Source of the DNA: Sipunculus nudus
Lineage: Eukaryota; Annelida; Sipuncula; Golfingiida; Sipunculidae
Assembly: GCA_026874595.1 (NCBI GenBank)
Contig: CM049311.1
Coordinates: 5,557,676-5,621,675 of the forward strand
Direction of reading: 5' to 3'
Length of the DNA: 64,000 nt
In this document: positions 37,901 to 48,700 of the stretch, piece by piece
Position numbering within the stretch: the first letter of the stretch is position 1
How the letters are laid out: the number at the start of each line of letters is the position of its first letter
Program-made: the position numbers and the translations under genes
Notes under the pieces: generated by a model
Told to the model about the DNA's origin: nothing
Database searches by the model: none
The model's input: the letters and a program-made list of their open reading frames with translations, nothing else

Positions 37901-40900
37901 AGGTTTATTTAAATCTCCAATCTCATAACTATTCTGGTATTATAAGCAAAAATATTTTTGAAATACAAAGAGTAAGCGAGATCATAATGTCACTTGAAAT
38001 GTTTAACACCTAACACGTTCATCAGCTACATCACCATGATATGTGTATGTAACTGTTCTGTCACTTGAGAAAAGAGGTGTCCAGGTGACTGACCCCTTGT
38101 GACCTGTCTGGGGAGTTCAACTGTTACAGAATCAGAGCGTACAATATAATGCCCAATGGACAGGTTCTTAGAAGAAAAAGACAATCCCTCTTTGCAATAC
38201 TCACATAATGTGATATCACTTTGACATCTGTTTGTGCATTAAGTACCCAGTGGACTCTGTGCAATACTCACATAATGTGATATCACTTTGACATCTGTTT
38301 GTGCATAAAGTACCCAGTGGACACTGATTGTATTTGCTACTTCTCTTTATATATTATATTTACTGTTTAATTGTCCAGGAGCTTGATATAGTGGTTCACT
38401 AATGTATTATATACATGTAAGGTAAGGACCCTGATACTAGGAGCAAGTCCTACCAGTTCCTGCGGTTCATAGTCAGTAGGTTAATGTGTCTGAATACTGA
38501 GTAGGTAAACAGGGCTGTGTGAAGGGTTCTACTTCTAGCCTTGCACATGTCTGTGCACAGCAAACCTTCACCCAGCCCCAAAATAAGTTTGAATGTATCA
38601 GGGAGCTTTGCTTTCTTGCATCAAGTCTGATTGAAGAAATGGATGGTGATAACATAGATCTGGAAATGAACAGGACTCCTAGTGTTACTTACTGCTGGTC
38701 CTAGCAGGATCCTGGTGTCATTTACTGGTCCTGGCTTAATTCTGGTATCAGATACTGGTCCTGTCAGGATTTTGGTATCAGAAAGTGTTCCTGTCAATTC
38801 TTGGTATCAAATACTAGTCCTGTCAGGATCCTGGTATCAGATACTTGTCTTGACATGATCCTGATGTCAGATACTGGTGCTGAAAGATCCTGGTATCAGA
38901 TACAGGTTCTGGCATAACCCTGGTGCGAAAAACATGTCCCAGCATGAACCTGGTATTAGATACTGGTCCTCGCAGGATCCTGGTATTATATACCTGTCCT
39001 GTCAGAATCTTGGTATCAGATACTAATCCTTGCAGTCCTAATATCAGATACCTGTCCTTGCAGGGTTTTGATGTCAGATACCTGTCCTTGCAGTCTTAGT
39101 ATCTAATACCTGTCCTTGCATGGTTTTGATGTCAGATACCTGTCCTCGCAGGGTTCTGATGTCAGATACATGTCCTTGCAGTCCTAGTATCTAATACCTG
39201 TCCTGGAAGGGTTCTGATGTCAGATACCTGTCCTGGAAGGGTTCTGATGTCAGATACCTGTCCTTGTAGTCCTATTATCAGATACCTGTCATGTCAGGAT
39301 CTTGGTATCAGATACTAGTCCTTGCAGTCCTAGTATCAGATACCTGTCCTTGCAGGGTTTTGATGTCAGATACCTGTCCTTGCAGGGTTTTGATGTCAGA
39401 TACTTGTCCTGGTCATTTTGTCAGTCAGACACTATGTTTGCAGCTGGCTGTCAATCTCTGCATCTGATAGTGAGTTTCAGCAGGCTTTAAATAAAATAAG
39501 CTTTATTCATTAAACATTTTGTACTAAGCCTTACACCTTTTTTCATTAATATTACCACTGCTATAATCACATTAATAAAAATGTCATATATTTAATTATA
39601 GGGCAGGTACACATATATGCATAAAAAGGTGAGATAATGAGTATGTGCACTTCATGAATCAGAACATGAAAGATGAATGATCTTCTAAATTATTCATTAT
39701 CACAATTAACAGAGCTTTATGTCTTACTACTATTAGTCCTGTCACGCTTTAGTGGTCATGACCTACCTTCAGGTCACAGAGCTGGAAATAGTAAATACTA
39801 CACAAGATCAAACTAATTGGACATGTTTAGTTTGATTTATTACTCAGTGTTACCATTGAGTAAATTAAATCAGATAAGAAACAGTTTTTAATGTGTGGGC
39901 ATGTAAGTCCTGATATGGCTTACTGAAACTCCTGATGTGACATATACCTCTCCTTTGCCAGGGAACCTCCAGTTGAGGTGTACTAAGTGAATAAGTAGGG
40001 GTCAAATTTCATCCACGGCACACTTACTTGACATTTCTGGCCACATTGGAGATGCACACACATGCAGGCAAAACAAGTGAACATCATTGTTAACAAAACC
40101 AGGAATTTGGTGTTCAATAACATAAATAAGCCACATGAGGACATATCTTTGTGTGTGTGTGTGTGTTTCTGTATATTTCTCTCATGTATAATATTGTATT
40201 TTTATATATATGTATTTTACACTGGTTATAAATATGATAAATTGTACAAAAAATCATGTCAAAAAGGTCAATATTTTTTCTCTGCATTCATATCTTATGA
40301 ACAATGAAAATCAGGAAATGAGTCTGGAATTACTGCTAGCTATGTATAATTGAACTAAAGCTAACAATAAAATTAGAAATATAACATATTACAGATTATA
40401 TTTTTATATTAATGTCAACATTCTCACAAATGAATTATGTGGCTGAAAACTTCTGAGATAAAAAACTTTAAAAGCTGGTGTAAGCACCCCCAGGGGATAA
40501 TGTTGAAACATGGGACTGTGTGTATGGATGAAGAATGATCCGGTATACAAGTGCCTCATTTGCACATGAAAGAAAATACTGGGGAGTAATAGCTATGCGT
40601 GTCAGCCCTCAGACTTCTCAAGTGATTCACACTGTGTCGCCTGCATAAGACCGGTCTAAGTCCCGCATTCGTGTGAACTGGTGCAGTGAGATGAAACGCT
40701 GTATAAATGACACTGAATGACTCAAGGTTACTCTGAAATCACAGACACTTACTCATAAACGCATCAAGTGTATTTTTATCTCCTTGATCTGGAGAGCTAA
40801 CAGAATATGCAGCTCCGATATGGTAGGAGGTGTGAACAATGTCAAAACAACCATTCACACTTACAAATACTTCTGTAACATTAAAAAGCTGGTCTGTTAT

Positions 40901-41696
40901 AAAGTTAAGGTTCTATAAAATTCTTACTGTACATAGTGTAATACATTGAACACAGTTTAATCTATATAGGTGTAATTGATTTCATAACAGTGCTGATAGC
41001 AGTATGTTTACCTTTAGCCCTAATAATTCTGTGCCATCATATTGGCAACCAAAGATTAGACCAAGTTCACATATGAGGCAATGTACAATGACAATTTTGT
41101 GCTGTTTGTTTTGTTAAGATTATGTTAATAATTGATAATCTTTTTTTCTAAAATAATGAATATGTACACTTTCATGACATATATCACTTAATATTATCTT
41201 ATTACCTGTATGGTTTGTTTTACAAATGGACACGAGAGTATTGAGATGTTCTAACATCATACAGGCACACACCATACAGCATATTCAATGATGAAAAGTC
41301 CAGACATTTTGGGTGATCTATCATGTTTTGTCTTGTAGTGTGTACCAAGAAAAAGGATCACAGTAGTTTGTTAGAATGCATGCACATGAGATCATCTTGG
41401 CATAAACAGATTATGGCAGAGTTTTTACACCAGGGAATTAAGAACAAACTTCATGGACACATTTGAAGATTGCTTTGTCTCCCACTGACTGTGATACTTG
41501 GTCATTAATCAATACAAGTGTACAATAGACTAGCAGATGCTAATGACCTTGTGGCCATACCAGTACTTCCTGAGTGCATCTCTAAAAACATCCAGGTTTG
41601 ACAGTCAGTATGAATAATGTTCTTGTAAACTGTTCTGCTTTCCTTATCTTATTTCTTATTCTTTCAGCGGATTATTTTAAAGAAAAAGGGAAATAG
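25919..41696 (+). CDS. PFN4: Profilin-4 (complete, 5 coding exons)
   Basis: The join is 25919-25972, 28702-28830, 31579-31713, 32122-32227 and 41668-41696, all in phase with GT/AG borders, giving 150 residues. Landmarks typical of profilin-4 are the start [12 protein letters not shown], then [17 protein letters not shown] (about residues 82-98), [19 protein letters not shown] (about 118-136) and the end DYFKEKGK. Mammalian profilin-4 is about 129 residues; initiation at Met23 in exon 2 would give 128, so the first exon adds a 22-residue extension. The family is a divergent profilin reported to lack strong actin and poly-proline binding and to act in sperm head and acrosome formation. The gene neighbours FAM228, as in mammals. 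Exon 1 is the least certain part. Confidence 0.9.
26109..26229. repeat. Long hairpin (about 46 bp arms) in PFN4 intron 1
   Basis: The arms 26112-26157 and 26180-26226 are near-perfect inverted complements (one substitution and a few changes near the base) around a 22 bp spacer, preceded by a TA microsatellite. It could be a tiny TA-targeting MITE or an inverted duplication; as RNA it would fold into a stem of pre-miRNA size. Confidence 0.7.
26568..27835 (+). mobile_element. Decayed non-LTR retrotransposon (LINE) fragment
   Basis: Remains of two frames. ORF1: [10 protein letters not shown] from about 26568, a stop, then a frame at 26673-26993 with [12 protein letters not shown] and RRKLKGTGI, the usual L1-like ORF1 RNA-binding layout. 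ORF2: 27190 onward with SLNVRGIRN and FLQEFHC, then after a frameshift STYAPN and EGNFNVHL (decayed form of the GDFN motif of the endonuclease). The copy stops before any reverse transcriptase. It has several frameshifts and stops, is inactive, and lies in sense in PFN4 intron 1. Confidence 0.75.
27836..28700. other. Rest of PFN4 intron 1, nothing recognised
   Basis: AT-rich sequence between the LINE fragment and exon 2. The small frames here resemble no protein I know. Confidence 0.45.
28702..28830 (+). CDS. PFN4: PFN4 coding exon 2
   Basis: Acceptor atttcag, donor AGT|GTAAGA, 43 codons, phase 0. It contains [20 protein letters not shown] and ends KASSVGFS, the profilin N-terminal helix and first strands. 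The in-frame ATG at 28714 is the alternative start. Confidence 0.9.
28831..30069. other. PFN4 intron 2, first part, nothing recognised
   Basis: AT-rich intron sequence. A 110-codon minus-strand frame at 29349-29681 has no recognisable similarity. Confidence 0.45.
30070..30215. mobile_element. 146 bp MITE-like element
   Basis: Bounded by exact 11 bp inverted ends, ATGAGAGCAGA at 30070-30080 and its complement at 30205-30215. The interior contains aatgacagatggcagcac, shared with the copy at 30864. It lies in PFN4 intron 2. Confidence 0.55.
30864..30975. mobile_element. Second copy of the 146 bp element, right end lost
   Basis: Starts with the same ATGAGAGCAGA, followed by aatgacagatggcagcac at matching spacing; the right inverted end is not recognisable. 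Confidence 0.5.
31579..31713 (+). CDS. PFN4: PFN4 coding exon 3
   Basis: Acceptor ctttacag, donor TCA|GTGAGT, 45 codons, phase 0. [20 protein letters not shown] is the most diagnostic stretch for profilin-4. Confidence 0.92.
32122..32227 (+). CDS. PFN4: PFN4 coding exon 4
   Basis: Acceptor ctgtttag, donor CTAG|GTAAGT, leaving phase 1. [20 protein letters not shown] is the conserved profilin core strand followed by the start of the C-terminal helix. Confidence 0.92.
32262..34035. repeat. 30/32 bp minisatellite in PFN4 intron 4
   Basis: Roughly 55 units. The left part (32262-32510) has 30 bp units with gtgtgtaggagggcaaagac; the rest is mostly 32 bp units with gtgtgtaggaggacaaaaac and cccaccctta. 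Variant units (aggaataagtcccactcttt; ctaaaatcaaccctt) recur as blocks near 32.55, 32.65, 32.81 and 33.31 kb, showing block duplication. The array starts only about 35 bp after the exon 4 donor. Confidence 0.95.
34435..34508. repeat. Three copies of a 23 bp unit
   Basis: tgtactcagtcattctttga-type units repeat three times head to tail with one or two changes. Confidence 0.8.
34509..38190. other. PFN4 intron 4 interior, nothing recognised
   Basis: Mixed-composition intron sequence. The stretches near 35.05-35.2 kb and 36.6-36.95 kb are less AT-rich than their surroundings, but no exon, RNA gene or element could be supported. Confidence 0.4.
38193..38325. repeat. 67 bp tandem duplication
   Basis: Two almost identical units beginning tgcaatactcacataatgtg; they differ at only a few positions, so the duplication is fairly recent. 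Confidence 0.85.
38690..39440. repeat. About 30 bp minisatellite, diverged
   Basis: Many imperfect units of the type ggtatcagatactggtcctg with tcaggatcct or tgcagggttttgatg linkers. The right half is dominated by a second variant (gatgtcagatacctgtcctt). It lies in PFN4 intron 4. Confidence 0.9.
39441..41667. other. PFN4 intron 4, right part
   Basis: A short GT run lies at 40147-40166. Otherwise AT-rich with no supported feature. Confidence 0.4.
41668..41696 (+). CDS. PFN4: PFN4 last coding exon
   Basis: Acceptor ttctttcag. Two bases complete an alanine codon, then DYFKEKGK and TAG. The length and sequence match the end of profilin-4 as remembered for mammals. This 29-base coding piece lies 9.4 kb from exon 4. 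Confidence 0.85.
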
Positions 41697-42478
41697 CATC
41701 TGTAGGAATGATCACTACATTGTACAATCCATATACCATCCATCATCAGAATCTCATAACACAAGACTGGGACCTTGGAATGGAACATCCTTACTCCAGT
41801 ATTATCAACACACCATGGGCTTGGACCAAGCATATATTTTAAATTGGACTTTGTTGCAGTTTGAATGCTGAATACAGTGATATATTAGTTTGTTGAGTAA
41901 ATCCTGTATTTGATATGTTACCCTTGTTATTCACCCATGTTAACACATAGCAGATTTGCAAAAAAAAAATTTTGTTAAAAAATAAATTGTTGATTTTTTA
42001 AGTCAACCATTTCTTAAAAAATCTAGGCTTTTTATTGCATGTGATGGTAGCTAAAGAAAAAGAATTCATTTTAAGTGGTATGATTTTCAACATTTATTAA
42101 TCCTTTGAGTGCAAATGTCATTTATCAGGACTGTGAACTTGTGGTGACCCAGTTTCAAATTTTCAATTTTGAATGTCCTTCAGTATGTTTCTTTGCAAGT
42201 AATAATGTTCCTCGTTACTTTTTCTTTGCAAGTTATAAAGACAGCCAAAGGCCCAGTAATTGTAAATGATAAAATTACTGCATGGTGAGTTGCTGAGTAG
42301 GTAACTTAAATAAATCCACACCTGGTGTGACAGTTATCCTGTTCACCATGAGACATGTGCCAAGTTGTTTACATATGTTTAATTTATACTGAAATAATTT
42401 TAAAGGTACCTGTTACACTGCTTTGAAATTCACGATTGTACGAATACTGTTTTGTACCGGTAATATATGTCATTTGTG

Positions 42479-42484
42479 AATAAA
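42479..42484 (+). terminator. PFN4: Candidate PFN4 polyadenylation signal
   Basis: AATAAA about 780 bp after the stop codon, followed within 30 bp by a TG/T-rich stretch. An earlier AATAAA near 41985 is an alternative. Confidence 0.45.
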
Positions 42485-45400
42485 ATCAATTTGTGATGTT
42501 TTTCTATTTGGAAAAAAAAATGTGTGCTTGTTTGTGAATACCAAACTTAAAAAATCCTTTAACAAGGAAACTTACATTAGCCTTGCTCATAGGAACATAT
42601 CATGCAGACCCATATTTAAGTTGCAGTGATTGGGATTTATACTGTGAAAATAGGAGAACAATTATAGCTGGGACCACCACCAGTCTTCTGAATAAGATAA
42701 GACCTATCTAGGATCTCATATCATGAAAGTTTTAAACACATTTGAAATATCTGATGTTTGGAGTTATTTTCCGTCAAAATTTATCAATGCAAGTCACTTT
42801 AGGTAAAAGTTATGACAAAATTTTAAGTAGGGTTTGTCCTCTTGCCATGTTTTTTATTAATTCTCAAATCACACTTGCTAAGATTGTCTGTGGTGGCGGT
42901 GACATTCAACCGATAAAATAGGTCATATACCATTCATTGAAAGTGTAAAAAGGTACACAAGTTCCAGGTCCACCTATACCAAAGATATACAGCCTTACAT
43001 CAAAAATCACTTTCACTGTGAAGTTCTTTCACAGTTCACTGCACATACTAATTTACTTCCTTGGTGTCTCTATTCCCATAGAAATTACAGGGGAAAAATT
43101 CTGATAATTCCAGCACATTCTCAAATTACTACATTTCAGTGAATGTGCAACTATTGTGGCAGACATATTTATAGAACTCTTCACAATGGTATGAAATACT
43201 GAGGCAAGTTCAGCTGAATAACTGAAGTACTATCAAATCACTTCCAATTGAGGCAATTTATTAAACCCAAGAGACTAGGAAAACGGCCAATCCAGCCAAA
43301 ATGAATACACCTCTGTCCTGGTATTTCAGGCTATTGGGCCATTTAGGTCCATGTACACAGTCCCATAGACTTGGTGCATGCAAACATATCCTTGATGCAT
43401 GACTGATCCTCTGCCGGAGGTGTGACACACATTATGGATGAAAAGTTTTGTGCTCTTCTCTGAACAGAATGTTGGCAGGGCAAAACCGTACCATGTGTTG
43501 CATATATATAGTTCATATATGCTCTAACTTTAGATTTTTTACCCTTTTTCCATCCCACAAATGGAGCTCTTATAACAAATTATAGGTTTTCATTAATACC
43601 ATGCAATGATTTCATTAATACCAATTATACAGAGCCTCTCAGTACGAGGACCTTAACCTGCATGATGTTGATCATTAACAAGCATATACTAAATGGTACA
43701 TTTGTGTGCTTTATTTGCAGTGTAATCTGTAATATATCAGTTTAAAAACAGATCATGTATGATCGCTGAATTACAAAAACTGCTCTCATTCAGGTCTTGG
43801 TCAAGTTTCCCTTTCTGCAAATCTTACAAATTACATATATTTAACAAGCATGCTGCATCAAAATCTCCCACACAAACACACACCTATGCATACTCACAAG
43901 AATTCACTGTCAATTTAAGATAAAATATTTATATTTGGGGTTTAGGGTATATACAATAATATAAATTTAAAAAATTGCAAGCACAGAAGCATGCCATTGG
44001 CATGAAACCACACTCGAACCATTCTTAATGGGGAGGCCCAGCCCACATTTTCATAAAAAAATTTCCTTACAACATCAAAAGAACAAGGATCAACAATACA
44101 CGTCCAGCACATGGTACGCCCTGTATTCCTAAAGACCCAACAGACTCGTGTTAAACCAGTAGTTTTTTTATTGACACAATGATTGCATGTTTAGCTTGTA
44201 TGGACTACATGTTAAAGCACATGGTAAAAGGCTCTTGTAACTATCACCATCATTCCACATTAGAGATGAGATAATGCAGCCATGGTTACCATACAGACAC
44301 CATGGTTATGATAACGTCACCATGGTAAATCTTTTTCTCTTGATAAAACATGACTGGCCATTAAATGGATATCTATGATGGATAACAGTGATTATACAAA
44401 GAACATAATGTCAAATTAAACAGATTTCTTACTATCATAAATAATAAAAGGGTGAACAAGAATTTACTGATAAATGCATACCAATCTTAAATTCCTTTGC
44501 CTCATTAACTGTTCCCCAGAATGTAATAAATATCACAAATATCTTTTGCACATATAATAACAGGTTTTGGTCCAACAGAAAGCAGACTTTGTGCCAAAGT
44601 TACTGATATTATATGATTTTATATTTACTGTAACAACATTGATAATAGTTAAGAAAATATTAACCTTTTGTCCCCTGCAGACTTGGTACATGGGATTTCA
44701 TTATACATGAAGGTCAAATGCAAAATACATCATGTTTTTTTATAAGTATACTGGTGCAAAGTGTGTCCTGATTTCTTTGTCAATTGAAAAGAACATTTTT
44801 TTTTAAAAACCATTAAGTCCATATCAAAAGGATAATTTGTGAATCATCTGTCACATACAGAAGCTTATAATAAAATTAATATTGTAAATTTGCTATGCAT
44901 GTTATTGTGGAGTCTTCATTCATGTTGATGTAAATCTACTAAATTGATTTTAACTACAGTGTTGCTGCAATGTGTGTATAACATCAATAATTAAAACCTA
45001 AAATCAAGCAACATGATCTTACTTTATTCTATAAAACTAAGCTTGTCCTACTATTTTACATCATAATCCCTGCTGATTTTATCAAAGGTTAATAAATAAA
45101 ATCAAACCAGAGTACTGACAGGTGTCATAAAAACTGTTTACCGGTATGTACTGTGTGTTAGTGTTAAAGAATTATGCTCAAACTTTATATATATATATAT
45201 ATATATATCTCATTTCATAAACAATGCATAAGAGAAAATAAACGAACTTGTACCTTTAACAAACAGTGCACCTTGCAGCTCTGTATGTATTTAGTATGAT
45301 GTAGTAGATAAATTCTCACACCAGAATTCAAGTTACTTATAACTGCAACTTGTGAACTACTATTTTCATGCAAACTAAAATGTTATCAGCTAGGCGAGTG

Positions 45401-45678
45401 GATGGTGCACAAAGGCCACCTTGAGATAAAAGTATGTATCATATGTATATGTTCAGATCTATTTTGTACAATAAGCCACTAATCAGCAGGCCCCCTCCAA
45501 CAAGTACTTCCCTGGCAGTTAAACCCTGTCAAGTTAGTTCATCTCATTTCTGAAAACGCTGACTCCTGTCTAGCTTTCAGTAGCTTTTACTGGTGTACTG
45601 CTGACAATGTGCTGATGCTGTAGTAGGTCTGCTGATACAGCGGCTGATCACGGGCTGATGCAGGTTGTTTGGTCATGG
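42485..45678. other. Spacer between convergent PFN4 and CLIC 3' ends
   Basis: Holds the CLIC 3' UTR at its right side; complements of AATAAA at 45023-45028 and 44167-44172 are possible CLIC poly(A) signals. A TA microsatellite lies at 45187-45208 and the CCATGGT repeats at 44280-44328. No other gene is seen. Confidence 0.45.
44280..44328. repeat. Three CCATGGT(T/A)A sites at exact 20 bp spacing
   Basis: CCATGGTTA at 44280 and 44300 and CCATGGTAA at 44320, inside an otherwise unremarkable spacer. They resemble halves of RFX X-boxes (GTTNCCATGGNAAC). Confidence 0.55.
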
Positions 45679-45797
45679 TTAGCTACGGTCCAGGTACTCC
45701 TCACACATCTGACGGATGTTGTCCGGTATGGCCATATTTCTGTCCTCCTCGTCACTTTTACTCGGGAACCCTTTACGGGGGTTGCATGATGCCTTTC
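45679..45797 (-). CDS. CLIC: CLIC last coding exon
   Basis: Acceptor ttaacag. It completes a glycine codon, then Lys-Ala-Ser-Cys-Asn-Pro and a hydrophilic tail ending CEEYLDRS and TAA at 45681-45679. The tail is lineage-specific, so the exon rests on splice phase and the clean stop. Confidence 0.8.
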
Positions 45798-48700
45798 CTG
45801 TTAATGAACAATGTTCATACACTGAGGACAAAATGTTTTTTGTAGATAGGTCCCTGGACTGTTTTTGGCAGTGTTTACTAAATGGAGCTGCAAGTTAGGA
45901 ATGATATTTTATTATTAAACCTTCTAGGTGTCTGTACACATGGGGGTATAAAATCATTAAAGTGAGCCTATCAGTTTCTTGGCACTTTCGATTAACCAAA
46001 CTAGACAGAGCCTTCAGCATGGAAGTCATTACACACCTGGCCTATCTCTTCTACTTGACTTTCAAGGGCCTTTAAAGAATAATCAAGAGAGAATACAGTG
46101 ACATCCACAAAGGAATTGCTATAGGCAGTTAGGCCTGTGTTAAATCCCCCCCCCCCACTTTACTGAAATACACTTTACCTCTAACTTCAATCATTACTCA
46201 TTATTTAATCTGACCTGACAGTAGATGAAGTAACTAGTGTAAAAGAGCATGTAGATGGTGGTGGTTCATTGTTGCAAATATATATTGTAGGGCATCAACA
46301 TGGTGCTGTGCAAAAGATATATGTCTCAAGTGACTTTATCATTAACCGTATTTTAATATCCTACATGTATTGACCCAACAAACGCTGCACAAAACAAGCA
46401 ACATGGCCCTCAGAGGCTCTGGTTTGCTGACACACTTCATATCAATCACAGTCATCAATGATGTAAAATGAAAAATATGTGACCCACTATGAAATCTGAC
46501 TTACCAAAGTAGTGTCTTATAATCTCTGCATTGCAAGGGCATGACTTTTTGAATGCTTCTGTTTCGTATGCAAATCCAAGGTACATCCATACATATATGT
46601 AATCCTCCGGGATGTCAAAACCCTTGTATGCCTGCAGCAAAACAAATGATCAGACCATGAATTGACAAACCTACGGTTTTAATACACCAAAATATCAACT
46701 TAATTTCACTACTGACCAAATATCAGAGCAGTTTCACTATTTAACAGAATGAAGTTACAATACGAGATTACACTTAAATTTAAATGATCAAAGATAGGGA
46801 AACAATATAAGCCCAAACAGACTGCTAATATCAATTTTCTTACCTTAGAAAATGAAACAGGTCAAACCAATTTAAATAAAATAATTTCAACTAATTTAAA
46901 TATGAAATAAAGAAAACACATGCTTAAAATACATCCAAAAGCTTTTAAAAGATGTGGGTCCTGTCACTTTGTCTTTGAATTGACTGTAAGACCTCAAAGT
47001 CAAAAGAGTTCTTTCTCTATTGGTGAATTGGACATATGTGAAAGGTTAAAGGTTTTGGAAGAAAAGTCTGGCTTAAAATGTGTCCACCAGCTTTCATAAA
47101 GCAACCACATTTTCAGAACAATCCATACAGTCTATCTTGAGATATGTAATGTTTTGTGTGATTTCCATCAAAAATGGATCATTCAAGCTCACTCTTATAG
47201 TAATGTTCATAACTCCACTTTGAACAGGTTTAGTTCCAAACCAATATTTACTGACTTTCAAGTTTGGAAAATCTGTGATATACTTTTTAGTTATTGTGTG
47301 TACAAGGCTGTCTCAGGCAGCAGTGGTGTTGCGGCCTTGATTAGAGCATAGTATCTCTGTCTAGGGATACAATTAACTTTTTAACAGGTAATATTTTGAG
47401 CAGCACATAGAATTGTTATATAATTTTTGTTTGGAATTAGTATACATGTTGAACAAAGTTGATCACACTTGTAAATGGATGATAAACTCACATTGCCTGC
47501 CACTCGTATGTGCTGGAGAACGGGCATAATCTGGCAGTCGGCTCTCGTCAGATCAGGTCCCCTCATAAAGATGCCCTTTCGACCGTCTTTGTCCCACATG
47601 TTCTTTGTGTATACGTCCCTAAGGTAGCCGTCTAGCCGACCAAGCACCTTTATCAAGGCTGTGGGCTCATCCTTTCTGTCTTTGAGGAAAAAGTTGAATT
47701 TCTGTAAATAAAACAAATAACAGTTAACACGGTGACAAACAAGACTGAGAATATATTATAATTTCATAACTGAAGAACAAGAGAAATACCTGAAAGCTGA
47801 ATGATTTTTTTTGCATCATCATCACGTTCTTAATTTCTCAAGTAATTGTTACATCTCTTTCCTTTAATTCAGAAGGACCTTGGTTAATTATTTTTTTAAA
47901 TTTCTTATCAAATTGCATTAGTCAGTATTGGTCACCTATAACAAGGGTTATCATGATACATTATCTCAAGATATCATATAGACAGATTTTATCAATAGAT
48001 TGCTCACAGCAAAATAAGACACAGATATAAACATTTAAATTCTAAGCTAAAATTTCCCTTGTATATGGAAATGTAAATTTACTTACTCAAAAAGACAGCA
48101 ACAACAATTTTCTATACAGTAATTACCATAAATAAAATTGACTTTTACACAATTAGCCAATTAGATGCCATTCACATTGGTTTTTACCAAAACATTTCAT
48201 TTGGTGATTAGCATGGCGCAAAGATACTATTTATAAATGCTGGACCTCACTTTTTGTTGGATGATAAAATATTGTAATGTATTGATACAGGGACATCTGA
48301 CAACACTGATACAATATTTCTTGTTTTATTGTGATGTATTGGCCCACTGGTTAATCGCTGCAGCCCTACTGTTTACCTCTGACATGGTCATGATGTCACA
48401 AACTTGAAAGGAGCATAGAGCTATTGCTATAAATAGAAATAATAGCATGTATGTAATTGTGATTTCAGCCATGAAATAATCATCTTAGAAGCCAGCTTGT
48501 TCAGAATTCAACAGGTAGATCTAATTATACCTGCTAAAAGCTGGTGTACATTCACTACTTCACAAAATGCTTAATAATATTCAAGTCACTACTCATTCAG
48601 TTATTTATGGAGAAGTCAGTCGCTTGACAGACACATTGCATTCAGTCTGTGTATCCTGTTGGCTGAAGCTTTAATGTCAAGGTTTGTGTGTTAGGAAAGG

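Noticed and set aside
45905-45960. Third SINE copy
   Set aside because: Only about 35 bases look similar to the SINE body; too short to call.
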